DNA of 64,000 nucleotides from Lactarius indigo (taxonomy: Eukaryota > Basidiomycota > Agaricomycetes > Russulales > Russulaceae), in contig JAFKAC010000039.1 in the NCBI GenBank assembly GCA_025766275.1, forward strand, positions 62,001 to 126,000, written 5' to 3'. The notes under the pieces are model-generated. The model ran no database searches and was not told the DNA's origin. It worked only from the letters and a program-made list of their open reading frames with translations. This document shows, piece by piece, positions 11,101 to 18,535 of the stretch (position 1 is the first letter of the stretch; each line of letters starts with the position of its first letter). Position numbers and translations under genes: made by a program.

Positions 11101-12421
11101 GCCCGGCAGGACCTGTCATCGAGATGCTAATGTGGCCGCCATCTGGGCCACCTCCTGATCGGGTGCACGCTCGTGGCTCCCCGGAAACTTGGAAATGCAA
11201 GTGTCGTTGTTTTCATCGTTTCAAATGGCATATAACATCTGCCAACAGGGCAGCCTGGCGTTGAATACACCCCGCCACCAAGCGAACCCACGATTCATCT
11301 AGCGCCAGAGCTCCTGCTACAGCCACACGGTCTTCTTGGACCTCGCTCACCTCGCTCGTCTATTGAGACCCTGTCACTTGAGGAGCCTCCTGCACCCGTT
11401 TATGAACCACCCGGCACTGGCACGTGGCAGCCCGTCCAATTCGAGCCCACTCTTGAGAAAACTGAGGCCCATCCGGCATGGGCAACTTGGCAAGGCAAAT
11501 GTCTTTTTCTTTCTTCTTTACCAGAATATAACATCCGCCAACAGTGCAAGCCGGTCTTGAATACACGTTGCCAGAGGATCCACCACAGCTCTTCAAACCA
11601 CGCTCACCCCACTCGTCTATTGAGGCGCTTCCTACACCCTTCCATCCCAGCACGAGGCGGCCCGCTCACCAGCGGCATATATTCAGACGTGCTCGTAAGA
11701 AATCGGAGGCCAACTCACTAGCTGAGTCTCTTAAAAGTGCGCAGATTCCTGACTCCTGGGAAACTTGGGGAGGCGAGTGTCATTGTTTGTTTCGTTACAA
11801 GTGGCATATAACATCCGCTAACAGCGCCACATCATTGGGATCTAGCAGTGTCTGATTTCGATTTAGCCTCACTGCTAAGCAATCTAGCAGAGGTTCCAAC
11901 AGTTTCACACGGTCTCTTCAGGCCACACTCACCCCGCTCGTCTAATGAGGCCTTGTCGCTTGAGGAGCCTCTTGCACTCGCTCATGAACCCCACCGTTCT
12001 GGCGCGTGGCGGTGTGTCCACCAAAGGGGTGGGTTCAGGCGCCTTAAGAAGCCGGAGGGCCATCCGGCGTGGGAAACTTGGCAAGGAAAATGTCATTTTT
12101 TTCTTCATTAAACGTGGCACATAAGATCCGCCAACAGTGCAACCTGGTGTTGAATACACCCCGCCACCAAGCGAACCCACGATTCATCTAGCACCAGAGC
12201 TTCCACCACAACGACACGGTCTCTTTGGTCCGCGCTCACCCCGCTCGTTTATTGAGGGGCCTCCTGCACCTGTCCATCTGCAGCGCATATTCAGGCGCGC
12301 TCATAAGACATTGGAGGCCCACCTGCCAGGAGGAATTGCCGAGACGCCAATGCACACACCACCTGCACAACCTCCTGGCCGTGTGCGCTGGCGCGCCGTT
12401 CCCACAGAATGGAAAGCTTAG
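2195..12421 (+). CDS. Goodbye-domain (fungal STAND N-terminal) protein with tandem repeat exons, spliced
   Basis: My exon model is 2195-2482, 2536-2586, 2642-2837, 2886-3008, 10876-11202, 11249-11500, 11545-11778, 11825-12091 and 12138-12421. It totals 2022 nt, or 673 residues with a TAG stop, and every junction stays in frame. The first four exons match the fungal STAND N-terminal Goodbye domain: a helical start with KKKTG and CDSPESILAVLEQKA, then AFSPSKIIFSGIG, then DALVELFDSIESLF. In other fungi this domain sits in front of NACHT NTPases of NLR-like immune or heterokaryon-recognition proteins. No NACHT domain follows here. The C-terminal half is proline-rich repeat exons of unknown function. 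Chromovirus A1 lies in intron 4, with its insertion between the G and T of the 5' splice site, so the donor is rebuilt by the LTR. The gene may be functional if the 7.8-kb intron is removed, and otherwise it is truncated. The start is the ATG that begins the domain homology. Confidence 0.6.
3010..3516 (+). repeat. 5' LTR of A1
   Basis: U3 holds paired TGACTCA motifs (3136-3142 and 3147-3153). TATAAG is at 3242-3247. The predicted RNA start is ATCTTGGTCTT at 3276-3286, 34 nt further on. The leader then has consecutive hairpins: the inverted repeat of AGACCAAGA around 3261-3286, CTTAGTC/GACTAAG (3322-3338) and TGTATCC/GGATACA (3351-3371). The LTR matches 10310-10816 base for base by eye. Confidence 0.95.
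3242..3286 (+). promoter_or_regulatory. TATA box and predicted transcription start of A1
   Basis: TATAAG at 3242-3247 lies 34 nt upstream of ATCTTGGTCTT (3276-3286). That 11-mer is the exact reverse complement of the primer site at 3519-3529, which places the RNA 5' end at about 3276. The start is inferred from this complementarity and from TATA spacing, not from transcript data. Confidence 0.6.
3519..3529 (+). other. Self-priming primer binding site of A1
   Basis: AAGACCAAGAT begins two bases after the 5' LTR and is the exact reverse complement of the predicted first 11 nt of the element RNA (3276-3286). There is no tRNA 3'-end match starting with TGG. This is the arrangement of Tf1/sushi-type Ty3 elements, in which the RNA 5' end folds back and is cleaved to prime reverse transcription. 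That mechanism here is inferred. Confidence 0.7.
3538..5499 (+). CDS. gag: A1 Gag
   Basis: This is the structural protein of the virus-like particle, 653 residues when read from GTG at 3538. Order: an N-terminal domain of about 170 residues conserved in A2 but without any Met, a Glu-rich linker, a Gly/Pro-rich stretch (about 235-300), the retrotransposon gag core (about 310-490), a Gln/Arg-rich linker, and a zinc knuckle CYNCRKDGHMARDC (C-x2-C-x4-H-x4-C) near residue 570. The first in-frame ATG is only near codon 174. Because the sequence upstream of it is conserved between copies, a non-AUG start at GTG 3538 is likely. The stop is at 5497-5499, just after a -1 slippery site feeding pol. Confidence 0.85.
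   Translation: MAYSTRDQWTSFRPYHIERRGDRNVPTRFLGAAQWRERGEDTGYFVEFNGPNRFRPVEFNFDHLCWTEVTWNPIDHHWDIVRPAGRHYNCDIDARELNSRADYGPIDGQAQEHTDEGVSGEEASDSQQSPSRGTTPAEEASLGAIGDHIIQRTESLTIHQPEPEVIHIHSPAVAMATATVTQEETYLTNEARDQIALEEQRRIAEESRANLAPINPYTGHRMTEDDVAIHRAIGPDVADPPSGGGPPGDLPGGGGGPPSRGPGFEGFPGGFPGGPPGGGPIGGGLPGAGPIIPPPSNKLAGEAPTVFDGERAKVEAFLTQWHVYWGMNADEGIMATPYRRALLFLSYIKGVNVSEWVLAMLTWLNGQIQAGIPRTSEGLWNEVTRSFMQRFRNTMEQEQAQYELKKGVKMTGGNLDEYCTQFEQLIRRAQYRLDDPQTLDLFASGLPKDLYEKVYTLDNPRNYREWKEAATTRQQQYLHLKAVLNKGIPPGQGQGRQRQQRQWQGPPRSSWQPRNLRDPNAMDTSADRIRGRLAGAEDILAPRPPYRPRGGFLQRGGGRNNPRPVTCYNCRKDGHMARDCREPRGGYQPQASTSRYIDTDYHQQEPEVATRAVQEVPPQQRASDWLNGVAGESDDVKDIILQQLWKKEGFQDA
5481..5515 (+). promoter_or_regulatory. 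-1 ribosomal frameshift signal, gag-pol of A1
   Basis: The heptamer GGGTTTT (5481-5487) is in the required phase (G GGT TTT in the gag frame), inside the gag-pol overlap. Downstream are a small hairpin CAGG/CCTG (5488-5498) covering the gag stop, and a 5-bp stem ACCCA/TGGGT (5500-5515). A2 has the identical arrangement at 47392-47426. A -1 slip enters the open pol frame directly. Confidence 0.75.
9121..9924 (+). CDS. ORF-X: conserved overlapping ORF in the pol 3' region of A1
   Basis: This 267-codon ORF runs from ATG 9121 to TAG 9924 in the +1 frame relative to pol. A2 has an ORF of exactly the same length at the matching place (51849-52652), and the two proteins are highly similar. By hand count A1 and A2 differ at about 22 of 400 nt across 9505-9905. 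Just after the shared stop they differ at about 26 of 153 nt, almost all synonymous in pol. Such a drop is what dual coding predicts. The protein has a Ser/Pro/Thr-rich start, a basic Trp/Arg-rich helical centre (KYEQEWKETAARWQREQL) and an acidic Ser/Thr-rich end. I do not recognise it. Expression could be by internal initiation, splicing or frameshifting. Confidence 0.6.
   Translation: MTSSHSSLPSSMTPPPRLSTPTPPTTPQPVELREEAVPPCSMRKTALSLVKNCTRHCNDSLCPYRELSTTIQQQLNQHLRRQCTPSQTPTPVSPKSSSPKTSSFGFKQLSRAVKPPNAMQKYEQEWKETAARWQREQLHIAACRRRMMKERKEYWTKMRMKTSLETITPSGTHSLTMNSTLKIQPPLPTSSTQRGDLYTGDESPWHKRLVIHQWGNETQQPESLSLKGSGSIEDPITFRSRSNSPTDRRYKHHTYKLSEEETPSYSD
10297..10306 (+). other. Polypurine tract of A1
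   Basis: GAAAAGGGGG lies just before the 3' LTR and is the expected plus-strand primer. The same tract precedes the 3' LTR of A2. Confidence 0.8.
10310..10816 (+). repeat. 3' LTR of A1
   Basis: The 507 bp appear identical to 3010-3516. It is followed by target duplication GGCGG (10817-10821) and then by the remaining intron 4 of the Goodbye-domain gene. Confidence 0.95.
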
Positions 12422-12619
12422 CAAGGTATATATCATTTTATTTTCCGTGTTACAAGCTGCATTTAACATCTGTTGACAGTGCAACCTGGTCTCGAGTACG
12501 CGCCGCCACCCAGTGAACCCACGATTCACCTAGCGGGTATGGTAATTGAAGAGATGCAGAGTAGCAAGGATGCGCCCAACACATGCCCCTGGGGTGTTTG
12601 GATTTGCGCTTCCCTTTAG
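10990..12619 (+). repeat. Tandem repeat of exon-plus-intron units
   Basis: Units of about 280-340 bp each carry a Pro/Arg-rich exon followed by a 44-46 nt intron. The introns all begin GTC and end with a conserved ATAACATCYGCCAACAG-like acceptor. Acceptors lie near 11248, 11544, 11824, 12137 and a diverged one near 12480. Complete exons are 252, 234 and 267 nt, all multiples of three and all phase 1 at both ends, so units can be added or lost without a frameshift. The encoded repeat reads roughly QPGVEYTPPPSEPTIHLAPE followed by GLFGPRSPRSSIE. The last partial unit (about 12480-12619) has its own open end with a TAG at 12617-12619. It follows a TAG in the preceding unit and may be an alternative or dead terminal exon. 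Confidence 0.7.
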
Positions 12620-13935
12620 AATAGTACGTACAATGTAACTCTAGATACTAGCACAAACTACAGGATGTGCACGTCATGAGTCGAGCGATCCGAGGAGACG
12701 ATAAATAACTCGCTGCTACAATTCTCCTGAGTAGGTGACAATTGCGTTCTCTCATGATTTCAAGGGACCAAGGGTTTTTAGTACACAAAGACAGTATCAT
12801 CGACAAAGTATATGTGTTGGTGCCAACCTGATACTAGTAATAGTAGAACAGACCCATTAATGCTACGCACTGTAGACACGCACTGGCAACAAATTCAAAC
12901 ATGGCTTGGATTCAAGCTTGGATTGCTGTATATGAGTCTGCAGTGAGACAAACTCGTCACAACAGGTTCAAACTGTCTGCCCATGACAAAATACATTTGC
13001 CTTCAAAAGGAAAGTTCTACAGCAAAGATTGTTCCACCACTTCTGCAGACATTGCAGTTGAACAAAGTGATCCCATTCTGAAGTGATTTGTCAAGGTGGC
13101 AACAGAGGCACCTATCTTGCCCTGATGTAACGCCGTCATGACGTTAGCTTGACTTGAGCTCTGAAGGCAACTGTTCAGCTTAGCTAAACACATCACAAGA
13201 CGTATGGCACGAAGGCAAGTGCAGATACACACAGGTACTGCGTAAGTTGAAGATGTTGATTGAGTAGAAGTCCCACACAGTTGGGACTTCCTTAGTAGAA
13301 TAGAGAGTAAGAGAGAAGACAAGAAGTGATGATTGAAGAAGACCAACATCAGGAAAACTGCAAGGTGTTTGGCTTTGGAGTTGGGTGACTTAAATACTTT
13401 GACTTTGGGGTTTAGGGACTTTGTCTTTTTTTCAAGTGACTTTTCTCTCTTTTTCGGACTTTAATTTGGAGGTCAAGTACTTTTGTTTTTGTGATGACTT
13501 CAGGCAACTTTGGGGCTGGTCAAATGGTTCACGTCATCCAGGGCTGGGCCTGGGAGCACACACTTGCACTCGCATTCCTCGCTGGCTGACTCAAGGTGCT
13601 CAACATTCAAGTTGTTCTCACAAACTTGGAGGAGAGAGGTGTGAGCTCGATAAATGAGAAAATACATCGATACTACTACATGGCGCAAAGGGGTGTGCGA
13701 CCTCGTTACTCAGTACTATGCTGCCATATTCATTGCTGCTCCTTGCATGTGCCAGTGTGTCTTGGCTATTCCGAGTCTTGCGGCTGCTCAGCACACTATA
13801 CACAGCATTACCGCGCCTGTCTGATGCACTTAGTAGTACCCTCACAGTGTCCAAGTTGCTCATGCAACTCACATATCTGAATCGCACTGGCAGGACGTCG
13901 TTCACGCGACTCAGCTTGGACTTTCGGATGGAAAG
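12620..13935. other. No recognised gene
   Basis: This is the interval between the Goodbye-domain gene and the ABC-transporter remnants. Short ORFs at 12901-13086 (+) and 13017-13349 (-) face each other across the same DNA, and neither resembles a family I know. The stretch 13380-13500 is a G/T-rich simple tract built on GACTTTGGGG-like words. I see no tRNA, rRNA or terminal repeat. Confidence 0.4.
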
Positions 13936-14410
13936 CCTTCCTCCTAATGAACCGTCCCGGCTTTCTCTTGGGCGCCACGCGCGACTGGAGCTTTCATCCC
14001 TCGCTTAAAGAGTGTGACGTTCATCTCGCCAGACAAGCGCATGTTGTACTCGGTGAAAAAGAGAAGTGCTGCAACAAATGCAACGCCAAAAGCGATGACA
14101 ATGCCGTAGTTCTAATGCAATGTCAGCCATTACGGACTGGTTTTCTAAGCGCCACATCACTTACCCGCCAGATCTGGCTATAGGAATAGTTGTACGATAA
14201 TGCGATGAAACGATTGCCATCCACGGTGCTTTGGCCGGGGATAGAGCCAACAGCCCCGCACTTGGTTCGTCAGTGACACGTTCTCGTATCCAATACCGCT
14301 CGGTACGACGTTTGAGCATGCCCCACTGGCATTAAGCGTGTGGAACTTGTTGGCCATAATTCCCTCAAAGCCGTCCCTGACCGGCTGTCCAGGTATAAGT
14401 GCCAGAAAGA
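13936..14410 (-). pseudogene. PDR/ABCG transporter fragment (end of first membrane domain)
   Basis: Reading the minus strand, 14410 to about 14240 gives the extracellular-loop motif VRDGFEGIMANKFHTL and a following GYENVSL. About 14160 to 13950 gives the last helix and linker of the first half of a pleiotropic-drug-resistance transporter: YGIVIAFGVAFVAALLFF, then SGEMNVTLFKRGMKAP. These transporters are ABC exporters of the plasma membrane. The two parts are in different frames, and an intron near 14160-14180 is likely. No NBD2 follows, so this is a truncated remnant. Its missing upstream part is at 24475-24985, beyond an ABCC fragment and element C. Confidence 0.65.
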
Positions 14411-16062
14411 GCCTTGACTGATGATGACTCACGTTGAGTTTCACCGTCCAAAATGCGGAAACGTTGGATGGCGCGCTCACCTGCGTCCCAGCTAACGTGT
14501 CCCTCAGCGATCTCCTCGGTCAAGATCAATTTCCCGTCCGCCACCGTCTCGTCGGGCTTCACCGAGTCGATCTTCTCGTTGTCCTTAATGGCCCGCGTGC
14601 CCTTGGGGTGTTCTTTCGCCAGTGTCTTGTCCTTCTTGAGCGCGTCTGAAACAGAGCCCCGGCTAGCGATCCAACCATCCTTGCCGAGCAAAACGACATA
14701 GTCTGCGAGTGGGGTAGCTATCGCGAGGTTGTGCGTCTGCCGTGTGTTGGGAAAGATGATAGGCATGAGCGGGTGGGAAGGGGTGACTTACAACGAGTAA
14801 GATGGTTCTTCAGTTCCGCGAATCAAGTCACCTTTGAAGCACTCCTCAACGATCCACCGTGCAGTGTGTACATCCAGAGCGGCTAGAACCTTTGCAAGAA
14901 TGACACTGATGATAATTAGAGGCAGGAGAATACTGGAGGAAAGCACTTATGTCATCGAGGATGAGGATCTGAGATGAAGAGTAGACAGCGCGAGCGAGGG
15001 TAACTCGAGCCTTCTGACCACCGCTACAAGACGAACGGATGGAATCAGCAAGGACTGTCATGTAAGAGTCTACTCTTTATGATACCTCAAGGTCAAACCC
15101 TTCTCTCCGACTTCGGTCTTGTCCCCTGCATCGAACAAGCTGAGATCACGTTGCAAACCACATTGGTATATGACTTGAAACGAATTGCGGCATCAGCGAC
15201 TCAGATGTGAATACTGTCAGAACGAATTACCTTTGTTGTATCTCTCTTCGTCGTATGGGGCCCCAAACAAGATGTTATCCTGCTCTTCGCTCAGAACTAA
15301 AAAGTCCAAGCGTGAGTACTACATTCGCCGTCCTCACCCTGATAGTCTCATTTGTACCCACGACTACTGTGCAGCGTAGCTGACTCCGCCTTCTCTTGGT
15401 AGATGACACCACAAGTCGGGGCTCATCGGCACGAAATGCGTCTCACCGAGCAGCGCCATCAGCAACGACGTCTTGCCGGAACCGGTCTGCCCAATAATCG
15501 TTCAGTTAAAGCAACCACGCTTAAACAACAGTTCGCCTTGCACGCGGAGGGTGAACCGGCAGCGGGATGGCGTGAGCACGCCATCGGCGCGGTCATTCGA
15601 CCACGTGAAACTGGCATTTCGGAAACCGATTACGTCCTGGTCGAAGTGTGACGCATCTGCCAGCACCACTCGCTCAGAGGCCTTATCAGCATCCGTGAAT
15701 TCGTCTAGCAACTTGGTCTGCCAAAGAGGCTGTATATGTTAAGTAGTCACACAGACAGTGAATCGCTCACATGTTGCAAAAAATCGTTCACACAATCGAG
15801 GGTTACTCTCGCCTGAATAAACATGGGAATCATCCGGAATATCGTGTGAAGCTGGTCGCTAAGAAGATCAAACACTGGAAAAGATGTATCCCATCACCGC
15901 CCACGCCATCAATGAAGATCCTGAGACTGACCTGCCATGGACGAAAACACGGCCGATGCTGCAGACAGATTCAGTATGGAGGCACTCTTGGAGAGGAACA
16001 CGAAAATAATACGTGTAAGTGCGCGCTTCATAATTGCAGTCTGCGGACATTGCCAGTTCAGA
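14411..16062 (-). pseudogene. ABCC (MRP-type) transporter fragment: TMD1 end and NBD1
   Basis: Minus-strand exons encode, in order: a membrane helix segment (about 16010-15930), a loop near VFDLLSDQLHTIF, the strand FRNASFTWSND (about 15610), Walker A GQTGSGKTSLL (about 15490-15455), the ABC signature SGGQKARVTLARA (about 15020), a Walker B region LILDD (about 14965), the D-loop context VLAALDVHTARWIVEECFKGD, then THNLAIATPLADYVVLLG (about 14730). Introns of 40-60 nt are still present, so this is a DNA-level fragment and not a retrocopy. One frame break lies near 14800 (IRG to RTILLV). ABCC proteins export conjugates across vacuolar or plasma membranes. The fragment lies between two pieces of a PDR gene and is cut at its 5' side by element C. 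Confidence 0.65.
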
Positions 16063-16067
16063 CACTA

Positions 16068-16644
16068 TGTTATGATCCGACGCTTCGGACCTAAACCACA
16101 GTATGTTTCCACCCTGCCTTCCCCTTCTGTACCATACCTTGTTACCAAAGGAGCTACTGTTACTAGTGGCGCTGTTTCTTTGATCCGAACTTCTGTTTAC
16201 TCCGTTTAGTCTCTTTGATATTGTATGGACTTGTGTTCATGTTGTTTGGAACCTTGTCCTATATAAACCTGTACCATAGACCGTAGGAAGCCAGACTTGG
16301 CTTCGTTTGCAATCTAGCAACCTTGCCTCCGTACTTTGGTGTGACCTCGTCTTATCCCTCTCTTCTTGTGCATCCCCTACCTCAGTCCCTGACCAGGACA
16401 CTTCGAAGTCTTTGCAGTTGAACTATATCAACGCGTTACACCTGTTATACTCTGTGCACTAGCAAGATCAAGTGTAGAGAAGTGTTAGACACTTCGGACG
16501 AGGAGTCCTACATTACAGAGTAGTGCTGCACCTTGTGCCACATCTTATCACTCGTATTTCATAGCAATAAGACAACAGAGGTCTTCGCTTGATACTTGTG
16601 TGATTCAGAACCTCTAGAACCCACGCCCCTGCTAGGGCGTAACA
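16068..16644 (+). repeat. 5' LTR of C
   Basis: Begins TGTTATGATCCGACGC and ends CTAGGGCGTAACA. TATAAA is at 16262-16267. The predicted RNA start AGACTTGGCTT (16293-16303) lies 31 nt downstream and forms a short inverted repeat with AAGCC at 16288-16292. Confidence 0.95.
16262..16303 (+). promoter_or_regulatory. TATA box and predicted transcription start of C
   Basis: TATAAA at 16262 is 31 nt before AGACTTGGCTT (16293-16303), whose reverse complement is the primer site at 16646-16656. The start is inferred from the complementarity. Confidence 0.6.
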
Positions 16645-16645
16645 T

Positions 16646-16656
16646 AAGCCAAGTCT
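16646..16656 (+). other. Self-priming primer binding site of C
   Basis: AAGCCAAGTCT starts one base after the 5' LTR and exactly complements the predicted RNA 5' end (16293-16303). The layout is as in A1, but the sequence is unrelated. Confidence 0.7.
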
Positions 16657-16843
16657 ACAACACCCAAGACACTACTGCCACACAGCAGAGTGGGCGACGA
16701 TCCAAGAGGACGCATCAGCCAACAACCAGACACTCCACAGAACCCAGAAACGACGGCATAGCTGGGCGACGGATCCTCCTTGACACAAGAGGCCGCTTCA
16801 GCCACCCCCTTACACAAATCAGTACTCAAGACAGACCACAATC

Positions 16844-18535
16844 GTGGCTAGCATCAGTGTCACCTTTGAATCAGACAACGATTGGACCCCAGTCACAACC
16901 AGAACACAAGACGACCTCCCACACCACGTTAAAAGCAGCCAACTAGGAAAAGGAGCTCGCTGGGCCACAACATCAGGCAGACCACCTTGTTACAAGTGCC
17001 TCATCAAAGGCGAACTCAGACCAGTGGAATTCATCAACAACAACTGGTACATCCTCCGATACTTTCAGAACACATACCACACCAGAGCCATAAACATCAC
17101 ACCACACAGATTTGCTGAAGGACTAGGCTGGTGGAACGAAGAAGACGAACAGAACCCGGAAACGCCCACACAACAATCATCCTCAGCACCAAGAAACACT
17201 AGGGGAACATACGGACTACAACAAGACTCATCATCAGAAGAACCCAGCTCAGATGAAGCGGAATCACACTCAGAACTATCCCACTCCTCAGAACACCGCC
17301 TAGACATCACAGTACCCACACAAGCTTCGTCACAAGCCAGCCCCACTATTCCTATCTGGATAGAACCATCCCCAGCGGAAGAAGGATTCCCAGCCCCACT
17401 ACCACCAATCAGATTGCCCCCCCCAGTCGAACCACCCCAGATCCCCATCACACCACAGCCAACACTTGTCATGTCAGCCATAAACGCCACAGGCACTGGC
17501 ACAGGTACCGGCTCAAGCGCTGGAACAGGAGGAACACCAACAACGAGCTCAGGAGGACTCAAAGGAGCACCCCCTACTCCGTTCACCGGAGATAGAACAG
17601 AGAGTGGTCAGTTCAAAAGAGAACTACTACGATATATCAAGTTAAATAGCGAGAATGAACTCATCAAAGAACCTTATGCACGAGTACTATTCGCCCTTAC
17701 AATGTTCAAAGGACCCGGTGTACAGCTGTGGGTCAACCAAACCGAAGATGACATGGAAGCGGCACTAGCAGACCCCACCAAAGCCCTCACCAAAAACAGC
17801 AAAGATCTTTGGGACGGTTTTCTCGACACCTTCGACAGAGACTGGACCGACACTCTAAACAAAGAAAGAGCCTACCAGAAGCTCATCAGTCTGACGATGC
17901 AGGGTGGAGCATTGGACAGTTACATCCTCGACTTCGAACACCTTGCAGGAATAGCAGGATGGGCAAGAGATGCCCCTGGAACGGTGGAATTCTTCAAAAG
18001 AGGACTACCCACAGGACTGTATCGTGCTTGCCTTATGCGAACCACCATCCCAAACACCATGGACGAGTGGCAAACCGCTGCCAGAGCAGAACACCAACGC
18101 TGGAAGCTGCTAAAAGCCAGACCAGGGAATAGAAACCCAGGACCAACCCAGAACGTCCACCAAGGACGACCAAAGCGAGACCCAAATGCGATGGATGTAG
18201 ATGCCACCACCTCCACCCCCTTTAAGAAGCTTACCGAAGAAGAAAAAAAAGCCCTCATGAAAGAAGGACGCTGCTTCAAATGCAGGCAGCAAGGACACAT
18301 GGCTAGGAACTGTCAACGACAAAACACCACCAACCAAACCAAAGCCAGAGCCACAGATACCCAAGAAGCGGACACTGCACCCCCATACACCCCAGAAGCA
18401 AGCACCTCATCAGTGGCTACTACCACAACCGAAGATAAAGTTCGACAAGCCCATGCACTCGTCCAAGGCATGACTGAGGATGAAAAGAGACGCTACTATG
18501 CCTTAGATCAGGATTTTTGCGATGCCGACCTGTGA
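16844..18535 (+). CDS. gag: C Gag
   Basis: Retrotransposon nucleocapsid/capsid protein, 563 residues if read from GTG 16844. Order: an N-terminal module (about 40-90, with RPVEFINNNWYIL, distantly like the A-family Gag N-terminus), an acidic Ser-rich linker, a Pro-rich stretch, the retrotransposon gag core (about 245-420) and a zinc knuckle CFKCRQQGHMARNC near residue 480. The first internal ATG is beyond codon 200, so a non-AUG start is likely, as in the A family. TGA at 18533-18535 ends the frame shortly after a GGATTTT slippery site. Confidence 0.85.
   Translation: MASISVTFESDNDWTPVTTRTQDDLPHHVKSSQLGKGARWATTSGRPPCYKCLIKGELRPVEFINNNWYILRYFQNTYHTRAINITPHRFAEGLGWWNEEDEQNPETPTQQSSSAPRNTRGTYGLQQDSSSEEPSSDEAESHSELSHSSEHRLDITVPTQASSQASPTIPIWIEPSPAEEGFPAPLPPIRLPPPVEPPQIPITPQPTLVMSAINATGTGTGTGSSAGTGGTPTTSSGGLKGAPPTPFTGDRTESGQFKRELLRYIKLNSENELIKEPYARVLFALTMFKGPGVQLWVNQTEDDMEAALADPTKALTKNSKDLWDGFLDTFDRDWTDTLNKERAYQKLISLTMQGGALDSYILDFEHLAGIAGWARDAPGTVEFFKRGLPTGLYRACLMRTTIPNTMDEWQTAARAEHQRWKLLKARPGNRNPGPTQNVHQGRPKRDPNAMDVDATTSTPFKKLTEEEKKALMKEGRCFKCRQQGHMARNCQRQNTTNQTKARATDTQEADTAPPYTPEASTSSVATTTTEDKVRQAHALVQGMTEDEKRRYYALDQDFCDADL
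18511..18517 (+). promoter_or_regulatory. Candidate -1 frameshift site of C
   Basis: GGATTTT is read G GAT TTT in the gag frame. GGAUUUU is a known functional -1 slippery heptamer in dianthoviruses. A -1 slip here leads into a frame that is open through the protease to the TGA at 18673 and beyond it into the rest of pol. Confidence 0.55.

Noticed and set aside
11203..12480. Regularly spaced repeats that could suggest a CRISPR-like array
   Set aside because: The repeated words are intron acceptors between homologous exons of a eukaryotic gene. Repeats and spacers are both related and much too long.
16596..16946. 116-codon ORF across the C LTR end and leader
   Set aside because: It starts at GTG inside the LTR, before Gag, and overlaps the primer site. 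It is more likely leader sequence than a product.
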